Part shown: positions 48,480-57,284 of the stretch, in pieces
How the letters are laid out: every line of letters begins with the position of its first letter
Numbering within the stretch: the first letter of the stretch is position 1
DNA from: SHAN690 sp023262195
GTDB taxonomy: Bacteria; Bacteroidota; Bacteroidia; Flavobacteriales_G; Salibacteraceae
Length of the DNA stretch: 64,000 bases
Assembly: GCA_038142005.1 (NCBI GenBank)
Contig: JAYQJE010000004.1
Location: 62,001-126,000, forward strand
Direction: 5' to 3'
Notes under the pieces: generated by a model
Database searches by the model: none
Seen by the model: only the letters and a program-made list of their open reading frames with translations
Told to the model about the DNA's origin: nothing
Translations under genes and position numbers: made by a program

Positions 48480-49352
48480 TTAGTGTGTTTTAGTCATGGT
48501 TGATGGCTTCACCAAAATGAAGTCACCTAGATCAGCCCAAGACTCATCCCAATCCATGTATTCTGTGGCCTCTACCGATGAAATGGTCATCACTTTGAGC
48601 TTCATGTTCTCATCCATGAGGTAACCATAAATACCACTGCGATAGTCCGAGTGGAATGTGCCATTGAAATGAAGGAATAATCCATCTTTTGGCAGGTTTT
48701 CGGCCATAAAATGAGCCATGGTATAATCTTTCAACGCTTGTGCAGCGATGAGGTAATCCATATTCATTCCCATGCCGTGTCCTCCACCCATCATATCGCG
48801 CATGAGCGCATATCCTTTGTCATCAGGGGTAACTTCATACGGCAACTTAGGTAAAAATCCTTGAGCTTCTTTGGAGAGTTCAGAAAGTGCTTCGATGCCA
48901 TTCCTTGAAACCAAAGAGGCATATCTGCGCGGAGTGTTCGTGGCGATGAAGGGAAGTTGATTTTCTTTGGCATATTCAACCAATGGTGCATAATCCGTTT
49001 CGTAATTGGGCCAGATTTTCGCCTCATTCTCCAAGTGCGATTCTTTGATCTTTCCCGATAAGTACTCGTTCAAAACCACTTGCACGTCAGATTCAAACAT
49101 TTCAGCTCCAAGCACGACCGCTTTCTTCTCGTGCAATGCTTTGGTCAATTCGAGTTGAAGCCAATGGTCGATAGGATTATTGTGTTGTTCGCCAAACAAT
49201 ACCACATCGGCCTCAGCCAGCTTTTCAGTCGCTGCCGAGAATGCTACTTGCTGCCCATCTGCTGCGTATAATCGATAAGCCTCTGCATTTTGAGCGCTCA
49301 TGCTGATGATAGCGAAACAAGTCGCCAATAATGTGAATGAGTATTTCTTCAT
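48480..49352 (-). CDS. ChaN family (haem-binding, DUF399) secreted protein
   Basis: 290 aa with signal peptide (FTLLATCFAIISMSAQ). The DUF399 core begins ADVVLFGEQHNNPIDHWLQL, continues LGAEMFESDVQVVLNEYLSG and LPFIATNTPRRYASLVSRNG, and has FLHFNGTFHSDYRSGIYGYL; these His and Met residues match the ChaN haem-pocket pattern. ChaN of Campylobacter binds haem at the outer membrane; an iron/haem role here is inferred. Its ATG directly follows the stop of a foreign gene tail (see the tpx remnant). Confidence 0.87.
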   Translation of the reverse strand: MKKYSFTLLATCFAIISMSAQNAEAYRLYAADGQQVAFSAATEKLAEADVVLFGEQHNNPIDHWLQLELTKALHEKKAVVLGAEMFESDVQVVLNEYLSGKIKESHLENEAKIWPNYETDYAPLVEYAKENQLPFIATNTPRRYASLVSRNGIEALSELSKEAQGFLPKLPYEVTPDDKGYALMRDMMGGGHGMGMNMDYLIAAQALKDYTMAHFMAENLPKDGLFLHFNGTFHSDYRSGIYGYLMDENMKLKVMTISSVEATEYMDWDESWADLGDFILVKPSTMTKTH

Positions 49353-49366
49353 ATTAATTTCCGTCT

Positions 49367-49603
49367 AAAATATCTCCAAGGCCACCCAAGAGGCTTCTTC
49401 GTTAAACTTACGTGCACTCGTGACACAAATGCCTGTATCAATACTGGGAGAAATGTTTAAGATCAATTTTTTACCAGCAAAATCACCGAGTTCAATATCG
49501 CTTAAGCTTTCGTTTGTAAGTGTACATCTGGAGCTTTTTCTCCAACATTTGGCAGTTCTCCTACCGTGTTTATTGTGTTTCCTTTAAATGTGATGGATGC
49601 CAT
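49367..49603 (-). pseudogene. Truncated thiol peroxidase (tpx) remnant
   Basis: From the ATG at 49603: MASITFKGNTINTVGELPNV then GEKAPDVHL, a frame change, NESLSDIELGDFAGKKLILN, and SPSIDTGICVTSARKFNEEA. This is the N-terminal half of Tpx (normally about 165 aa), including the peroxidatic Cys in DTGIC. One indel near 49505-49515 could be a read error, but the loss of everything after KFNEEAS cannot. Immediately after, in another frame, the sequence reads SLLGGLGDILDGN-stop, the tail of an unrelated gene, then the ChaN start. It marks a deletion junction near 49380-49390. Confidence 0.75.
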
Positions 49604-49660
49604 ACTTATTCAAATTTTTATCGAAACATGAGATTGAAATGATTGTTCGTCAATGCTGTA

Positions 49661-51379
49661 TCAAGCATTGTCCAAACTTACTTTAAGTCTTCGCCCATTA
49701 AAGCGTAGCCCTTGGAATGCGTCACTGAAACCTTTAGATTTTTCTTTGGATACATCCACCAGCGTATGTTTCCCATACATCTGAATTTTTCCGATATACT
49801 TACTTCTCACTCCTGATGCATCGCACACAATTTTCAGGACATCAGCTTTTTCTAATTCATCGTCACGCCCGATGCTCACATAAAATCGATCCATATCTTC
49901 TTCATGGCTTCCCATACGGCCACCTCGATCATTTCTCGGGTTTCGGTCACCGCGGTCATTGCGATCACCGCGCCCATCACGGTCTCTTCTTCCACGCTCT
50001 CGACTGCGGTCCCTGCCTCTATCTCTTCCACTATCTCTCCCGCGATCTTTGTCTGAAGCTTTAGCATTCAAATCGCCCCCGCGTTCTTTTTGAATCGTAG
50101 CCATGGACTCGGTAAACATTTTCGCCAAGATGTCTTCAGCACTTAAATCGCCCAGTTGCTCGGTAAATGAACTTGCCCACTCTTGAGCTTCCTCTGAGGC
50201 TTGCACTGCCAATAGATTATCTACTTTGCTCTGCAACGCACTGTTTACAACCTCATCTGCGCTTGGGATATTGGCTTTAGCAAACTTTATTTTAAGTTGG
50301 CGTTCTAATTCAAAAATCTTTCGCTGTTCGTTGGGAGTGACCAGAGCAATCGCAATTCCATTGTTGCCTGCCCTACCCGTTCTACCACTTCGGTGCGTGT
50401 AGAAAGCCAAATCATCGGGTAGGTCAAAATGAATTACGTGCGTTAGGTTATCGACATCAATTCCTCGAGCAGCTACATCAGTGGCCGCTAACATTTTCAC
50501 ACTCTTGGCTTTAAACTTGCGCATGACGGTGTTTCGCTGCTGCTGCGACATGTCGCCATGCAACGCTTCCACAGGATAACCTTGATCAGCCATAGCCCCT
50601 GAAAGAGCTTGTGTTGCCATTTTGGTACGGCAAAATATCAAGCAATACATGTCACCTTCCGCATCAATGATTCTGGCTAAGGCTGCACGTTTATTTTTCC
50701 CTCGCACTAAGGCATACCTATGCTCAATGCTGGTGTTCACCATCTCTTCGCGCTTAATGGAAACCTCTTCTGGGTTGTGCATGTACTTCTGGACAATCTT
50801 TCGGATGTCTGAAGGCATTGTAGCAGAAAATAGCCATGTCAACTTCTGTTGAGGAGCAAAACCCAAAATAGTGTCAATGTCCTCTTTGAAACCCATGTTG
50901 AGCATTTCATCAGCCTCATCCAAAATAAGATATTCGATCTCACCTAGATTGACCACCTTTCTGTTCATCAAGTCTATGATTCGCCCCGGAGTTGCAACCA
51001 ATATGTTGGGTTTGTTACGCCTGAGATCTTTCATTTGATTGGTAATGGAAGTACCTCCATAAACCACCTCTACCGATACTCCGCCTTTGTATTTGGCGAA
51101 ATCACTCAGAGCTTTGGCAATTTGCTGTGCCAACTCCCTTGTAGGTGAGAGTATCACCGCTTGAATGTGCTTTTTAGCCGGATCGATATTCTCGATAAGT
51201 GGTAGTCCAAATGCTGCGGTCTTCCCAGTACCGGTTTGAGCCAACCCCAAAAAGTCCCTTTCTGCCTTGAGTAAGACTGGAATGGATTTCTCCTGAATTA
51301 GAGTCGGATTTATAATGTTGGATTCGGTGAGCGCTTTAACGATCGGCTCGCTCAAGCCTAAGGATTCAAAAGTCTGCAA
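49661..51379 (-). CDS. DEAD-box RNA helicase (DeaD/CsdA/DbpA-like)
   Basis: 572 aa. Helicase core: Q motif at the N-terminus (FESLGLSEPIVKALTES), Walker A AQTGTGKTAAFGLPL, PTRELAQQ, DEAD box YLILDEADEMLNMGF, SAT, and C-terminal VAARGIDVDN and HRSGRTGRAG. Between residues about 450 and 490 lies an arginine/glycine/aspartate-rich tract (repeats of GRDRGRDRS type). The final 75 residues (MDRFYVSIGRDDELEKADVL, IGKIQMYGKHTLVDV) form a DbpA-type RNA-binding domain. Expected role is RNA remodelling in ribosome assembly or cold response. Intact over 1.7 kb. Confidence 0.95.
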   Translation of the reverse strand: MQTFESLGLSEPIVKALTESNIINPTLIQEKSIPVLLKAERDFLGLAQTGTGKTAAFGLPLIENIDPAKKHIQAVILSPTRELAQQIAKALSDFAKYKGGVSVEVVYGGTSITNQMKDLRRNKPNILVATPGRIIDLMNRKVVNLGEIEYLILDEADEMLNMGFKEDIDTILGFAPQQKLTWLFSATMPSDIRKIVQKYMHNPEEVSIKREEMVNTSIEHRYALVRGKNKRAALARIIDAEGDMYCLIFCRTKMATQALSGAMADQGYPVEALHGDMSQQQRNTVMRKFKAKSVKMLAATDVAARGIDVDNLTHVIHFDLPDDLAFYTHRSGRTGRAGNNGIAIALVTPNEQRKIFELERQLKIKFAKANIPSADEVVNSALQSKVDNLLAVQASEEAQEWASSFTEQLGDLSAEDILAKMFTESMATIQKERGGDLNAKASDKDRGRDSGRDRGRDRSRERGRRDRDGRGDRNDRGDRNPRNDRGGRMGSHEEDMDRFYVSIGRDDELEKADVLKIVCDASGVRSKYIGKIQMYGKHTLVDVSKEKSKGFSDAFQGLRFNGRRLKVSLDNA

Positions 51380-51493
51380 TACGTGAATGATTCAGGCTGC
51401 GAAGGTAGGTCAATTCGTTCACTAACTAACTGATATTAAAAAGTTTCGACTGAAGGGATTCAAACGCTGTCAAATCGGCAGTTTATTTACGTT

Positions 51494-51976
51494 ATGAGTT
51501 TTGCGCAACAAATTTTGGACACGCCCTTGGGGTGGATGGTAGTGAAAGGTGACGAAGAATCAATTCATCAAGCCTTTTGGGTCAGCGAAGATGAATTGAT
51601 CATTGGTCATGGCACATCGCCAGCGGCTTGGAAAAAGGAAGTGCAGACACAGGTAAACGAATACTTTAAAAAAGAGCGCAATCAATTTAACCTACCACTA
51701 AGTCCTCAGGGCACCGAATTTCAAAAAATGGTTTGGGCTCAAATTCAGTCAATACCATTTGGAACCACCAAGTATTACTGCGATGTGTTGGGGGGTGATC
51801 ATACTCAGGCAGTTGTTGGGACTACAGGGGCAAATCCCATTCTGCTGCTTATTCCCTGTCATCGTTTAATTCGAAGCGATGGTGACTTAACCGGGTATTC
51901 AGGTGGTTTAGACCGAAAAGAAAAACTGTTGGAATTAGAAGGAGCGCACCTTGCGCAACAATTAAGTCTTTTTTGA
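51494..51976 (+). CDS. ogt: Methylated-DNA--protein-cysteine methyltransferase
   Basis: 160 aa suicide alkyltransferase repairing O6-alkylguanine. Active-site Cys is in ILLLIPCHRLIRSDGD; FQKMVWAQIQSIPFGTTKYY is the helix-turn-helix DNA-binding segment. The expected R of the arginine finger (often RAVGxAN) appears as AVVGTTGANP here, a slightly divergent version. The 3' end (SGGLDRKEKLLELEG) marks the left edge of a 2.7-kb tandem duplication; a decayed copy of this tail lies at 54629-54693. Confidence 0.92.
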   Translation: MSFAQQILDTPLGWMVVKGDEESIHQAFWVSEDELIIGHGTSPAAWKKEVQTQVNEYFKKERNQFNLPLSPQGTEFQKMVWAQIQSIPFGTTKYYCDVLGGDHTQAVVGTTGANPILLLIPCHRLIRSDGDLTGYSGGLDRKEKLLELEGAHLAQQLSLF

Positions 51977-52044
51977 ACCTGTTATGCGTTTCTCTCCTCT
52001 ATGTGCGGTAATTTTCTCCTCCTTAGAAGTAATATGCTAGGGCA

Positions 52045-52460
52045 AACGGATAAAGTATTTGGCACCTTTTGACTCTTATACCATTGGTGAATCCATAGAG
52101 CAAAGTAATCGTTGGCCCAATCAGTTATCTGAAAAATTGAGAGAAAGCAGTTTCGAAGTGGAAATTAAGATGATTGCCAAAACTGGATGGAGTACCGATG
52201 AATTATTACGCGCCCTAACTTCAAGTAAAAATCTAGGGACGGGATATAATATGTTTTCATTGCTCGTTTGAGTGAATAATTAGTCTCAAGGACCACCACT
52301 TGCGCAATATGGAACGCAGCTTATCCAATTGATAGCAAAGAAAGACATAAGAACTGACAGCTAACGACACTAAACAGTTCTGTGTTATAAGCATTCCTGA
52401 CTATTTACGCACTCCTTTTGGTCAAGAAAACTGCAATGATTTAGTCTAGCGAGACATTTT
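52045..52460 (+). pseudogene. SGNH/GDSL hydrolase remnant, copy 1
   Basis: Reads YLAPFDSYTIGESIEQSNRW, PNQLSEKLRESSFEVEIKMI and TSSKNLGTGYNMFSLLV-stop, then VNN and GPPLAQYG after further stops. This is the start of an SGNH hydrolase (LALGDSYTIGES consensus). The G before the nucleophile Ser is lost (PFDS instead of LGDS) and several stops interrupt it. Decay involves substitutions as well as indels. It is the paralogue of the remnant at 54783. Confidence 0.7.
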
Positions 52461-52661
52461 TATTTTTCTCATCACGTACTTTCGAAATTTCAATTGGAGG
52501 TTATTGAAATCCAATGTGCATCGTCATTCGCCCGAATTTTCGAAAAAAAAGTTGAAAAAGAAAAAAAGTCTATCGTTTTTTTTTTTTAATCTTAATAAAA
52601 ATTTATTTGAACGAAAGGCAATCAAAACAAATTCACCGCCTGAATTGAATAATCCAACGAA

Positions 52662-54466
52662 ATGAAAACAAAAAACACCCTTTTATTATTTTCTGTGCTG
52701 TTCGCCACATCAACTTCTTTCTCTCAATATTGTACAGCCGTGTATACTAATACAACTGATGACTGGATAAGCAATGTAACATTTGCTGGGATTAACAATA
52801 ACTCTAACTCCGTTGGTTACGAGGACTTCACCAATATTATTGGTAATGTAACAGCCGGGGTAACTTATCCCTTGTCGGTTACGGTTAGCACTGCTAATGG
52901 TTCTTGGGCTCAATATTTAACAATATTTATTGATTGGAACCAAGACGAAGTATTTCAAGAAAACACTGAGAGATACGATATAGGTTGGCAAACCATATCA
53001 GGTTCTTACATATTTTCCGATAATATCTCTATTCCTGCAACGGCCTTGGCTGGTACAACACGAATGAGAGTTATTGAAGATTATAATAATTACGCACCTG
53101 CGGGGGGATGCGTTAACGACACATATGGCGAGGCTGAGGATTATTCCCTAACAATTTCCGAGCCTTCATCTGGAGTCCCTAATGACATTGGAATAAATCA
53201 ATTTCTTAGTCCAAAAACGACATCAGGTTTTGCTTGTGCAGGAAATGATTCTGTGGTAGTAGAAGTTAAAAATTTTGGTAGCAATCAAATATACTTTTTC
53301 GATATAGAATGGTCTTTGAATGGAATTGCGCAACAGACTTATACTTACACTGGTTTTCTCGATACGATTGGAGGAAATTCAAGTAATACCGACACAATCA
53401 ACATAAGTAATATCTCTCTAAGCCAATCCATCGATCTTGTAGCTTGGTCGATCAATCCGAATGGGAATGTCGACACGATAAATGCCAATGACACCTCTAG
53501 TATGATGGTTGATTCTGTAATAAACTTAGCCCTCGACCTCGGGCCTGATAAAGTCTCATGCGATGGTAGCTATATTGTGCTTAAAAATAATTTCACTGAA
53601 ACTTTTGACCAATACCAGTGGAGTAATGGATTTACGTCACCCTCTATTGCAGTAAACTCCGCAGGGATTTATAGTCTTACAGTTACTGAAGGCCTTCCAA
53701 ATTGTAAAGTATCTGATGAGGTTGAGGTGTTTGTTGCTTCAAGTCCTATTATAGAGTGGAGATCAGATACTGCCTTTTGCGGCTTAGGTATAATTGATGC
53801 TGGGAACTCAGGATCCAAATATTCTTGGTCTAATGGGGATACTAATCAAACGATTAATATAGCATCTAGTGGTCTATATAGTGTTACGGTTACTTCACCT
53901 GAAGGATGTATTGATAGTAATGAGATTGATGTATTAATAAATGAATTGCCTCAAGTCAACCTTGGCTCTGATTTTGAAATCTGTATTAATCTTGGAGAAG
54001 ATACGTTAATAGGACCTTTACTGGAGCCTCAATTATCATACAAATGGAGTAACAGCGCAACAACAAGCCAGATATTCATTGATACAGCAGGTGCAACTCC
54101 AGGTAATCAAACCTTTTGGCTAGAGGTAACCGATATAAATGGATGTATTGAATCGGATACCATTGATATAGCATATAAACTCTGCGAACCTGTTGGATTC
54201 ACTTCAATTGAGAATTCCGAATTTTTGGTAATATACCCAATGCCAATTAATGGAAATGCCACAATTGATATCAATACGAATGCAGGTAATATTGAAATCT
54301 CTCTTTTCAGTTTAAATGAGAGAAGATTAGGAATGTTTACAGTGGTCATTCTGATGGAGACGTCCAAATCAATGCTGACTTAAACGACTTAGCCGCTGGA
54401 GTTTACATTCTGCAACTACAGACCGATGAATTTGTATCGAACAAACAAATCATAGTTCAGAAATAA
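52662..54466 (+). CDS. GEVED-domain T9SS-secreted protein, copy 1 (frameshift near C-terminus)
   Basis: About 600 aa. Signal peptide (TLLLFSVLFATSTSFSQ), GEVED domain (WISNVTFAGINNN, IFIDWNQDEVFQE, GEAEDYSLTI), a CARDB-like domain (AGNDSVVVEVKNFGSNQIYF), and three Ig-like repeats (YQWSNGFTSPSIAVNSAGIY; YSWSNGDTNQTINIASSGLY; YKWSNSATTSQIFID). The type A T9SS sorting domain starts FLVIYPMPINGNATIDINTN. One G missing at 54318 shifts the frame; restored, it ends QTDEFVSNKQIIVQK with stop 54464-54466. Paralogue of the gene at 55336. The preceding 200 bases contain a long poly-T run (about 52568-52585). Confidence 0.78.
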
Positions 54467-54488
54467 CTCAATCTAAAATTGGTGAGTT

Positions 54489-54519
54489 AAAAAGGGGCGC
54501 TCCATCGGCACCCCTTTTT
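54489..54519 (+). terminator. Terminator after GEVED copy 1
   Basis: AAAAAGGGG...CCCCTTTTT hairpin: GGGG 54494-54497 pairs with CCCC 54511-54514 and is followed by T5. Nearly identical to the terminator at 57164-57194. Confidence 0.75.
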
Positions 54520-54534
54520 GTGTTCCATAGTCAA

Positions 54535-54628
54535 CAATCTGAAGAATGGTTTTTAGAATTATGTTCCATGAATCACGAGCTTATATTTGCCGTCAACTCT
54601 AATGATTATATAAAGGTCGTATTTTTTG
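54535..54628 (+). pseudogene. 5' fragment of rfbF (duplicated promoter and start region)
   Basis: Closely matches 57210-57303 in front of the intact rfbF, including TATATTTG at 54582-54589. The rfbF start ATG is ATA here (ATATAAAGGTCGTA), followed by VVFFAGG before the duplication junction. Cannot make a protein, but the promoter element is intact, so it could still transcribe unit 2. Confidence 0.75.
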
Positions 54629-54693
54629 CAGGCGGTTTAGATCGAAATGATGGACTCTTAGAATTGGGAGATGCGCCCCCCATGCATGACATG
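54629..54693 (+). pseudogene. 3' fragment of ogt at the duplication junction
   Basis: Reads GGLDRNDGLLELGDAPPMHD, matching GGLDRKEKLLELEGAHLAQQ at the end of the intact ogt. It follows directly on the rfbF fragment through the shared CAGGCGGT. Confidence 0.75.
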
Positions 54694-54782
54694 TAAGTTT
54701 TTTTCATCTTGTCATTTATCATGCTTTTCTACGAGCATCATTTCTCCTCTTCATCTCGGAAGTCCGATTATATTCGATAGAC

Positions 54783-55200
54783 TTTTTGGTGCTTGGTGAT
54801 TCTTACAACATTGCTGAATCCGCAGATGAAAGTGATCGGTGGCCCAATCAGTTATTTAAAAACCTGACAGAAAATGGTTCCAAAGTAGAAACTGAAATCA
54901 TTACCAAAACTGGACGGCCTACCTGTGAATTATTAAAGACAAATATTTCAAGTAAAAATTTAGGTACAGGATATCATATGATTTTATTGCTCATTGGAGT
55001 GAATAATCATTATTGAGGCAGACCATTTGCACAAAATCAAGAAGAATTCTTGAACTCCTTGGAAACTTCCATTACTCTCGCTTCTGCAAATACAAGCAGG
55101 GTATTCGTTGTCAGCGTACCTGATTATTCTTAAACATCTTTTGGACAAGACAAGAGAATAGAACAAACTTGATGTCGAGGAAAACTGATTAATCTATTGT
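54783..55200 (+). pseudogene. SGNH/GDSL hydrolase remnant, copy 2
   Basis: Reads LVLGDSYNIAESADESDRWP, NQLFKNLTENGSKVETEIIT, LIGVNNHY-stop-GRPFAQNQEEF, SRVFVVSVPDYS-stop-TSFGQDK. The GDS nucleophile block and the GVNN block of SGNH hydrolases remain in frame, but two internal stops and the missing C-terminal catalytic Asp/His block make it non-functional. Better preserved than copy 1. The gap to 55335 contains only AT-rich sequence. Confidence 0.72.
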
Positions 55201-55335
55201 TTACAAAGAAATAATATATATTTAACTTCCGAGACGCTTTACTGATATTTAAATCGCAACTACAAACCACTATAAATGCATACAGGTGTTCAACATAAAG
55301 CGATTGAATACCAGATAGCAACTAATTAACTTATT

Positions 55336-57141
55336 ATGAAAACAAACGTTATAATTACGATACTCTCGATTCTCTTTGCAGGATCCGTGTCATTTGCGCA
55401 ATATTGCACCGCGGTCTATTCCAATACATCCGATGACTGGATTAGCAACGTGACATTCGCTGGAATTAATAATAACTCCAACTCAGTCGGGTACGAAAAT
55501 TTCACAAACCTTGTGGGATATGTTGAAATCGATGGAACTTATGCTTTTTCGGTGACAGTTAGCACTAACGGAACTTGGGATCAGTATTTGACCATATTCA
55601 TCGATTGGAACCAAGACGAAATATTTCAAGAAAGCACTGAACGTTACAATATTGGTTTTCAAACCATTTCAAGTTCTTACACCTTCACTGGTAACATTAC
55701 GGTTCCGAGTAACGCCTTACCAGGTAACACCCGCATGAGAGTCATTGAAGATTATAACAATTACCCTCCTGCAGGGGGATGCGTGAATGACACCTATGGA
55801 GAAGCTGAAGACTATACCCTTTCCATCTCTGAACCTGTGTCTGAGGAACCTGACAATGCTGGAGTGGATGATATAATAAGTCCAAATTTAGCGTCATCCA
55901 TGGTTTGCGCTGGGGATGACTCGGTGGTTGTTGTTTTGCGGAACTTCGGATCAAACCAAATCAATAATCTTGATGTTGGATGGACCATAGGTGGTGTTGC
56001 TCAACCTAGCTTTAGCTATACAGGTTTATTAGATACTCTTGGTGGTGCATCTAATAATACCGACACCGTTAATCTTGGCAGCATTACACTCAGCCAAGTC
56101 ACAGATATTGTGGCTTGGACCACTATGCCTAACGGCAACAATGACACCATCAATGATAATGATACATCAGCAATCACAATCGATTCGGTGATAAATGTTG
56201 TGCTCGATTTGGGTCCAACTAAGTACACTTGTGATGAAGCTTTTGTAGTGTTGGAGAATGTTGGTTCTAATCAAATATTTGATGATTATGACTGGAGTAC
56301 TGGAAGTGGCGCTTCGAGTGTGGCTGTAAATACACCAGGCACCTACAGCGTTACAGTTACGTACGGCCCACCCAATTGTCAAGCAAGCGATGACATTCAA
56401 GTTATGGCTGAATCCAACCCAACGGTAGATCTGGGAGAGGACATTGAAAGCTGCGGAAATGCTGTTCTTGATGCTCAAAATGCAGGTTCATCATTTTCTT
56501 GGTCTAACGGTGATACTACGCAAATCATAAGCGCCGCGAGCAGCGGTACCTATTCCGTTTCTGTTACTTCTCCTGAAGGTTGTTTTGGAAGCGATGAAAT
56601 AGGAGTTACAATCAATCCATTGCCAAAAGTCAACCTTGGTGATGATTTTGAAATATGCATCGATGATGCCGGAGCTACTAACATTGGACCATTGAATGAT
56701 CCTAACAATACATACCTCTGGAGTAACAATAAAACAACAAATCAAATTTTTGTAGGCACTGCAGAATCGTCTCCAGGAAACAAGACATTTTGGTTGCAAG
56801 TTACCGATGCCAATGGTTGCATCGGATCTGATACCATTCAAATTAGGTACAAACTATGTAAAGCTGCCGGACTGACTTCAATTGACAATTCTGAATTTTT
56901 GGAAATATACCCAATGCCCATTAATGGAAATGCCACAATTGATGTTAAGACGAATGCAGGTAATATTGAAATCTCTCTTTTCAGTTTAAATGGAGAGAAG
57001 ATTAGCAATGTTTACAGTGGTCATTCTGATGGAGCCGTCCAAATCAATGCTGACTTCAACGACTTAGCCGCTGGAATTTACATTCTACAACTACAGACCG
57101 ATGAATTTGTATCGAACAAACAAATCATAGTTCAGAAATAA
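55336..57141 (+). CDS. GEVED-domain T9SS-secreted protein, copy 2 (intact)
   Basis: 601 aa, uninterrupted. Signal peptide (IITILSILFAGSVSFAQ), GEVED domain (residues about 20-160, IFIDWNQDEIFQE, VIEDYNNYPPAGGCVNDTYG), CARDB-like domain (AGDDSVVVVLRNFGSNQINN), three Ig-like modules (DYDWSTGSGASSVAVNTPGT; FSWSNGDTTQIISAASSGTY; YLWSNNKTTNQIFVG), and a type A T9SS sorting domain (LEIYPMPINGNATIDVKTN to QIIVQK). Expected to be exported through T9SS and displayed or released at the cell surface. GEVED modules are common in adhesin and enzyme-accessory proteins. The 3' third is much more similar to copy 1 than the middle is. Confidence 0.88.
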   Translation: MKTNVIITILSILFAGSVSFAQYCTAVYSNTSDDWISNVTFAGINNNSNSVGYENFTNLVGYVEIDGTYAFSVTVSTNGTWDQYLTIFIDWNQDEIFQESTERYNIGFQTISSSYTFTGNITVPSNALPGNTRMRVIEDYNNYPPAGGCVNDTYGEAEDYTLSISEPVSEEPDNAGVDDIISPNLASSMVCAGDDSVVVVLRNFGSNQINNLDVGWTIGGVAQPSFSYTGLLDTLGGASNNTDTVNLGSITLSQVTDIVAWTTMPNGNNDTINDNDTSAITIDSVINVVLDLGPTKYTCDEAFVVLENVGSNQIFDDYDWSTGSGASSVAVNTPGTYSVTVTYGPPNCQASDDIQVMAESNPTVDLGEDIESCGNAVLDAQNAGSSFSWSNGDTTQIISAASSGTYSVSVTSPEGCFGSDEIGVTINPLPKVNLGDDFEICIDDAGATNIGPLNDPNNTYLWSNNKTTNQIFVGTAESSPGNKTFWLQVTDANGCIGSDTIQIRYKLCKAAGLTSIDNSEFLEIYPMPINGNATIDVKTNAGNIEISLFSLNGEKISNVYSGHSDGAVQINADFNDLAAGIYILQLQTDEFVSNKQIIVQK

Positions 57142-57163
57142 CTCAATCTAAAATTGGGGAGTT

Positions 57164-57194
57164 AAAAGGGGCGCTCCAACGGCACCCCTTTTTT
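57164..57194 (+). terminator. Terminator after GEVED copy 2
   Basis: AAAAGGGG (57168-57171) pairs with CCCC (57185-57188) and is followed by TTTTTT; about 25 bases after the stop. Confidence 0.75.
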
Positions 57195-57256
57195 GTGTTC
57201 CATGATCGACAATCTGAAGAATGGTTTTTAGAATTATGTCCCATGAATCATGGGCT

Positions 57257-57264
57257 TATATTTG
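57257..57264 (+). promoter_or_regulatory. Bacteroidota -7 promoter element (TATATTTG) for rfbF
   Basis: TATATTTG lies 20 bases before the rfbF ATG, with a weak TTATG at the -33 distance (57234-57238). Conserved unchanged in the duplicated fragment at 54582-54589. Confidence 0.5.
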
Positions 57265-57284
57265 CCGTCAACTCTAATGATCAT

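Larger units (their letters stand above)
51900..54628 (+). repeat. Tandem duplication, unit 1
   Basis: Runs from CAGGTGGT in the 3' end of ogt to CAGGCGGT at 54629: ogt tail, SGNH remnant, GEVED protein gene, terminator, and the promoter and first codons of rfbF. Unit 2 (54629-57303) repeats this order with 2,675 bases against 2,729, and ends at the same CAGGCGGT in the intact rfbF. The two copies have diverged substantially in coding regions. Confidence 0.85.

Noticed and set aside
52568..52585. Long T run upstream of GEVED copy 1 as a terminator
   Set aside because: No stem precedes it, so it is only an AT-rich tract in the leader region.
57195..57284. Upstream start giving rfbF 30 extra residues
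   Set aside because: That stretch contains the TATATTTG promoter element, and the family signature starts at MKVVLFAGG.
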